Origin: Chondrilla cf. caribensis
Taxonomy: Eukaryota; Porifera; Demospongiae; Chondrillida; Chondrillidae
Length of the DNA stretch: 64,000 nucleotides
Assembly (NCBI GenBank): GCA_964020155.1
Contig: OZ026547.1
Location: forward strand, 4,719,509 to 4,783,508
Direction: 5' to 3'
A program made the translations under genes and the position numbers. This document shows positions 58,852-64,000 of the stretch, one piece after another (the first letter of the stretch is position 1; each line of letters begins with the position of its first letter). Under the pieces are notes generated by a model that was given only the letters and a program-made list of their open reading frames with translations, searched no databases and was not told the origin of the DNA.

Positions 58852-60356
58852 TTACATGTATTACCTTACTAGTCATACCCAATTCTATGCAAACTGGATT
58901 GGTTCTTACTTAACTCCACCCAACTCTATCGAACCACACCCACTTTTGCTGGTAATCACAAATATATTTTTCATGCTTGTATTCTGTTTGTATTCCGTTT
59001 TCTACTGTACCTTCATGTACGGTGTGCACATGAGTATGCATGTACCCCCAAATGGAGAACACACCTAGAAGCTGTTAGCAATATTGTTTTATTCTTGCCA
59101 TTACAATACTATTCCTGCATGCGCAAACACACAAACACGCACACACACACACACTCAACTTGTATTATGGTGTGGTGAATGATAGACTATTTTTACTGCA
59201 AATATGTACATAGTCCAATACGACATATTATTTTGCAATAGAAATGTGTTTACTAATTTCATGCCTTGTTCTCACATGATTAATCCTAAACAATTTAAGC
59301 TGTCTGGTTATCTGTACTGTATCACTGATCTGTGCTACACGGCTTATTTATGCACAGGTTTCTCTTTGATCCTCCCCTCAACCAGGATACAACTATGAAT
59401 GTATTATCTTGCTGGTCATACCCAATTTTATTATACAAATTGTTTTGGTTCTTACTTAACTCCACCCAACTCTATTGAACCACACCCACTTTTGCTGGTA
59501 ATCACCCAACTCTACACCCATATCTTGTGGCCATCACCAAACCCAGCTGATTACTTTACCAATCATTTTCCTCTATAACCTATGAAGCCTCATTTCTACA
59601 AACTTAGCACTAAAATGAGGTTTTAGAGGATATTTCTGGGGATGTGTGTCATTGTATTATTGTAACTAATGATGGGTCAGAGGCTGATGTGTGTCATTCA
59701 CTAATGTGTTCCACTACATTAGACCTGGTGAAGAGACCTATCTGACCTATCATTAGAGTTTGGTATTCCTGTGGATCTGAAGAGTACAGTGAGTGTCATC
59801 TTTACCAAAGAGGTCAGTTACCTATGTACACATGGAACACAAAGCTGGTAGTTGCTGGTAGTTAGGTGTGGTGTTATATTGGATGTGTTTGGTGGGTGTT
59901 AGTAATTGGGTGTGGTCCCTACACACTAGTTAACATATGAGCTATACAGTTCGAATACTCTGTTAAACTATTATAACATGATTTCATCAATATGTGTACA
60001 TGTATATATGTGTGTGTATTGTCTACAGAATGCTACACCTGCTTGTCAGTGTACCTCCATCCGGTAATCCTTGCTAACCATCTCACCACTGAGTGCTGCT
60101 TTCTTGGAACAGTTGGCTTTTTGGTTGAGGTAGGTGTGTGTGTACATACATCAAAGATTGTCTACACACACTTTCTACATATCACTGTGTGTGCATTACC
60201 AGTGAACACTCTTGACAGTTGGTATTCTCTGTTTAACCATACTTGATTCCATCCATATAGGTACATCTGTGTACAGTACAGTTTACATTAATGTCCACTG
60301 AGCGAATGTACACAAGTACACATACACATGCAAACATGCAAGTACTAATAAATGGA
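58852..60356. other. Right copy of the second segmental duplication
   Basis: 59040-60330 matches 50860-52140. The TTACTTAACTCCACCCAACT segment occurs twice, at 58895 and 59451. The exon-like part is entered separately. Confidence 0.65.
60029..60129 (+). pseudogene. Broken copy of the 51829 exon
   Basis: NATPACQCTSIR then TAA (60065-60067), then SLLTISPLSAAFLEQLAFWL. The splice sites GTCTACAG and GAG|GTAGGT are unchanged. Confidence 0.5.
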
Positions 60357-61245
60357 TAAGCATACGCAGGTAGGACAAGTCAACATCCAACGCAGAAACC
60401 AATAACTTGCAGTTTTAAAGTTATGTAAACAATGAAATCACCTAATTTGGGCGGCCGGTCACGAGCAGTCTCATGATAATCACGCTTCTACAAGAACCGT
60501 CGCAACAAAATTTGCAAAATTTGCCATCGAAGAAGTAATAGTTTCTTCTAAATCGCGTCAATAGGTAGATATAGGATAGCGAATTGCCTCGAAGATGAAC
60601 GTTGGGCACTTACCATGAGACTTGCTGTACCGAGATATCGTCGAATAACAATGACGTAATGCATAACTCGTGACGTGCGTGAAATCGATAAAGCACGGTC
60701 GAGTTTCTAGTGTAGTAGATTCTTCTGGCTTTCCGGTGGGTTTATTGAAAGAGAAGAAACTGTCATAATCGGGAAAATGTTCTTATAAGATGAATCTAAG
60801 TTTTCACCGTAGGAGCAGTTTATATCTATTACCGTTGTCGAAATGTCACAATAGGAAACCGTTTCTTCTTATCCTAATTCGACGAATGCGGTGACATCTC
60901 GATAATGGTAATAGATATGAACTACTCCTACGGTGAAAATTTAGATACATGCATTATCTTCATCTATCTTTCCATGCTAAATGTATGACAGTAGCTTTCA
61001 TAAAATCCACCGGAAATGGAATGTTAGCTGATTTCATATGGTTTGTTGGAGCCGCAATTTTACCATTACCAAATTAAAATATCGATATTCGAAACACGCA
61101 ATGCAAAGTAGGAGTGTGTATAAAGAGTTTAAGTATGTTTTTTGAGCTACAAACGTCATCTGTAGTGAAAAACAGCATATTAAATCGTCCTAAAATTTGG
61201 CGGCCATTGTGTCAGAGGCAACGATGTTGACATGTCATACCTGCG
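60357..61245. mobile_element. Possible 0.9-kb non-autonomous element with internal palindrome
   Basis: The ends are inverted: TACGCAGGTAGGACAAGTCA on the left, TGTTGACATGTCATACCTGC then GTA on the right. Inside, 60803-60850 (TTTTCACCGTAGGAGCAGTT, TATCTATTACC) is mirrored at 60905-60950 (GGTAATAGATATGAAC, TACTCCTACGGTGAAAA). The region is more CpG-rich than its neighbours. No ORF. Confidence 0.55.
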
Positions 61246-61286
61246 TAGGCTACACATGCCAGCAAACATGTACAAATATGCAGACA

Positions 61287-61303
61287 AATACACACACACA
61301 CAC

Positions 61304-61342
<39 letters not shown>

Positions 61343-61355
61343 CGCAAACACACAC
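61287..61355. repeat. (CA)n microsatellite
   Basis: About 30 CA units with two small interruptions. Confidence 0.93.
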
Positions 61356-61937
61356 ACATAGACTACACTACTCTTCATACTAGACTGAAAGAGTACAAAT
61401 TGCATGAATTCTTTTATTGTAACAATCATAATTATTAAAGTATTCATTACAATATAAGAGATAAAAATTATTATTGATAATATACAGCGCATACAGCAGA
61501 TGAACTGGTATACATATTATAATAGGCCAACATCAATTTTTAGTATAATAATTTTCAAATTAACATAGCAACTGATAACAATAACCACAATGACTAAAAG
61601 TAATGAGGCATGCAATCATGGTGATGTTGTTTGTGGTTCAAACTTACATATGAAGTTGTTGCGCTCATTTTCTCGATGTGATACATTCCTGTCCTTTGAT
61701 GTTTTTTTGGTACTAATTAGACGGAATGTCGATCGAAGCCGCATGCCACCGCCATTTTGTTGTCGTCATCGGTAACCGTTTCCGTTATTGTATAGTGTTA
61801 AAGTATCATTACTCAACTCAGCTTTCTCAACTGACGGCAAGATGGCAGCTTCGAACTAGAAAACGACCTGTGTCTTACGTCGATAAGACTGATTGGAAAG
61901 TACCGCGACGACCAAAACAAAAGAAAAATGAAGGACT
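61356..61937. other. Unassigned DNA
   Basis: A plus-strand ORF (61726-61941) ends ARWQLRTRKRPVSYVDKTDW then KVPRRPKQKKNEGL. It is basic, of unknown family, and extends into the adjoining inverted-repeat element, so it is not called as a gene. CpG-rich at 61720-61930. Confidence 0.4.
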
Positions 61938-62126
61938 GTAGGAAGAACGACCCCCATCGCTGTTGTATTTTACGACGCGAGGTTAGGATTAGGGTTATGT
62001 TTACTTTGTAAATTGTATTGATGTGAGCGATGCACTGATATAAATGCAAGCCAACCGTATTTAGCTATATCCTTAACCCTAACCTTGCTATAGAATACAA
62101 CGGCGCTGGGGGGTTGCTCTTCCTAC
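61938..62126. mobile_element. MITE-like element with 60-bp inverted ends
   Basis: GTAGGAAGAACGACCCCCAT...GAGGTTAGGATTAGGGTTA at the left is mirrored by TAACCCTAACCTTGC...GGGGGGTTGCTCTTCCTAC at the right. About 190 bp. Confidence 0.75.
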
Positions 62127-62693
62127 ATGATCCGGGTAGACACTTCATTGCTCAGTAGAACAGCTGACTAGACATTCAATCAACAGTCGAAGGTGACGTT
62201 ATAAATGAACGCAGATAACCGAGCCTTCCAAACTGACTTTAAAGGGTGCTCGAAAATCGAAAAAGGCGGATTTCCCTGGCAAGAATCGGGAGCGTTGAGC
62301 CAATCACCAGAATCGTCAGCATGTACTCTATACGTTTCCGGGTTGACAATTTTGGTTTGGGGTTGGTTAGCAATGGTTCTCGAGGACTATACACTATGAT
62401 GAGATATTCCCATATTAATGTATAGCATACATCATTGTCACTTTAATCGCAAATGGCGGCTGTTATGTAAACGTCATGAGAATAAAATTTAGATGAATAA
62501 AATCCTTATAAGATCAAAAACAACATGGTGAGTTGACCTTATTAATGCAGACTTTAATAATAAATATAATGCAATAAAACACAAGATTTGTCTTGAAAAC
62601 TGGTCTTTTATCAGAGTTATTTGTCACCTGTAGGTGTAGAATGCACAAATAATGAGCACAATAACCTCATATGAAAGATTCTGAACTGATTAA
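62127..62693. other. Unassigned DNA and probable 3' UTR
   Basis: 62205-62399 is an ORF without family match in a CpG-containing stretch. 62500-62690 is AT-rich and likely includes the 3' end of the minus-strand gene to the right. Confidence 0.4.
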
Positions 62694-64000
62694 CTGTCAG
62701 TCTGAGAGTACACCATCCAAACATCTCCTGTTCTTGGTACTTTATTTCGAAGGATGCAGTGTATATCACACATGACAACACGTTCCTCGTCTTCATCCCA
62801 GAAATGCATTGCTTCATTGTCATCAAAACACTTTCTTCCATTGAATGCTAGAAAGTTGTGAATATCAAACTTTTCTTTCCTGCGGCAAATAACAGGAGTT
62901 AGAATTACATAGAGGAAGATCAGTACCTCTTCTTACCTTATTGTGGAGGTATTGAAACCTGGTAGGACACTCATGTCCAACAGATCCTTGTGCTCCATGG
63001 AGAGGGACATGGTTTGTATGCCACTCTCCATGGCTAGTGTCAACAAACCAGGTAGATGCTTCATAGCATGTTCAGAGCAGACATAACCTCTCAACTCTGA
63101 TCCATGACAACTGATCAAGCAGTAAACATCATAGGTGAGCTGTAGATGAAGCACAATAAAGTAAATAAACAATGTCCTAAAGTACTGAAAGGAGAAGACA
63201 CTAACCATGAGTATATAATATATGCATTCTCACCTCAGGACCCAAACGGATCAGGCAATCTCCCAATGGCTTCATCTACTCAAGATGAGAAGCATCTCCT
63301 GCACAGCAGTGGACAGCAGTAGAGGATGCTTGATAATGTATACAACAGTCAATCATATTGTTGGCTTCCTGTTCATCTGTGTTTGAATAACAAACAGTAA
63401 ACATGAAATGCATAACAACTGTTACATAATGACAATGTACAGTTGGACCAGATGAACTGACACAGTGAAGTGTGATCACAAGGTGGACAAGCAGGCATGT
63501 GTACATGGACACATCATGGGATAGTCACAGAGATTGCATGCATAATATAGAGAATGTCCATGCATTACATACACATTGTCGTAATTATAAATATTCATAC
63601 TCAGTGATGACAATACAAATGTTAACATATATTACACTCACAGAGAGAAATAATGTATATTATGATTGATGAAATAATTTAGCCACTACATATACAATAT
63701 ACAACTGGTACTCTGATAAAAATAGTAGAAAAAAGTTACAACTCCATCAAATTTGCACATTTACAATTCCCTTAAACACACACACTACAACACACCTGGT
63801 CGGATGGTATCATACAGTATGGTCATCAACTCCTTGCAATGTCTCTTAGATATAGCTTGATTTATACGTGACATGAACTGGTCACCAAAGATGGTCGAGG
63901 AATAACTACGTATGAATAACATCCTCAATTTGGTAGCAATCAATGTGTCCTCCACAGGTTTCCATTTCTTATCATCAAACTCGACATTGCCATCATCCTG
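62694..64000 (-). CDS. 3' exons of an unrecognised multi-exon gene (partial)
   Basis: At least four exons enter from the right edge. Exon 64000-63796 reads VEFDDKKWKPVEDTLIATKL, RMLFIRSYSSTIFGDQFMSR, ISKRHCKELMTILYDTIRP and ends G|GTGTG. Exon 63376-63236 is open only in pieces: DEQEANNMIDCC, then HPLLLSTAVQEMLLILSR, then KPLGDCLIRLGPE, each in a different frame, ending GAG|GTGAGA. The next exon, about 63139-62938, reads LTYDVYCLISCHGSELRGYV, PGLLTLAMESGIQTMSLSME, HKDLLDMSVLPGFNTSTI. The last exon, from about 62884, reads KEKFDIHNFLAFNGRKCFDD, NEAMHFWDEDEERVVMCDIH, CILRNKVPRTGDVWMVYSQT, DS and stop. Phases agree at the last and first junctions. The family is unknown to me. Confidence 0.6.

Overview
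This is nuclear DNA of an invertebrate animal. The evidence is GT-AG split genes, TATA-box promoters, secreted fibrinogen-domain and collagen-like proteins, fragments of a WDFY3-like BEACH gene, long (TG)n tracts, minisatellites, Tc1/mariner and Penelope-like elements and several foldback elements. The DNA is AT-rich. A sponge or another early-branching marine animal would fit, but nothing seen here fixes the phylum. No bacterial operon, CRISPR array, rRNA or tRNA was recognised.

Positions 1-48.4 kb form one multicopy locus. On the minus strand lie ten two-exon or partial genes plus one smaller relic, all for small secreted fibrinogen-related domain (FReD) proteins of about 240 residues. Exon 1 encodes a signal peptide of one of two kinds: A (MTMENLLTPVILT...) or B (MINFS.GSTTIAILLL...). 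Exon 2 encodes a complete FReD of one of three kinds (A, A', B). The intron is always phase 1 and splits a Cys codon (T|GT), so any signal exon can join any FReD exon. Five genes read intact (8333-9201, 17327-19094, 21745-23124, 28796-29850, 38389-40007). Two carry a single in-frame stop, one a frameshift, and the rest are decayed or partial.

On the plus strand, alternating with the FReD genes, are repeated exon-intron fragments that resemble WDFY3/ALFY: an armadillo-type segment and BEACH-domain exons. Almost all are broken by stops, frameshifts or deletions. Three families of minisatellite (about 55, 52 and 35 bp) recur in the same order inside these fragments. From 23.2 to 48.4 kb the locus is a head-to-tail array of three modules of about 8 kb, each reading WDFY3-like fragments (+) then FReD gene(s) (-). 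The first 4.6 kb of the window is a diverged copy of 33.6-37.8 kb. Mobile elements have landed between and inside the genes: a nearly intact Tc1-type transposon (30134-31506), a mariner-like remnant in a FReD intron (18500-18997), an inverted Penelope-like fragment in another FReD intron (39186-39760) and a decayed reverse-transcriptase element (14295-16424).

From 48.4 to 64 kb the content changes. There is a 31-bp minisatellite, a relic of FReD flanking DNA, a second duplicated segment (50.9-52.1 and 59.0-60.3 kb), a gene for a secreted coiled-coil/collagen-like/Ser-Thr-Pro-rich protein (54280-55845, minus), several palindromic or TIR-bearing non-autonomous elements (58.1-62.1 kb), and the 3' exons of an unrecognised multi-exon gene running off the right edge (62694-64000, minus).

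A reasonable inference is that the FReD array is a secreted lectin or recognition family diversifying by tandem duplication and exon exchange, with WDFY3-like fragments carried along as passengers. Function is inferred from the family and not shown by the sequence.
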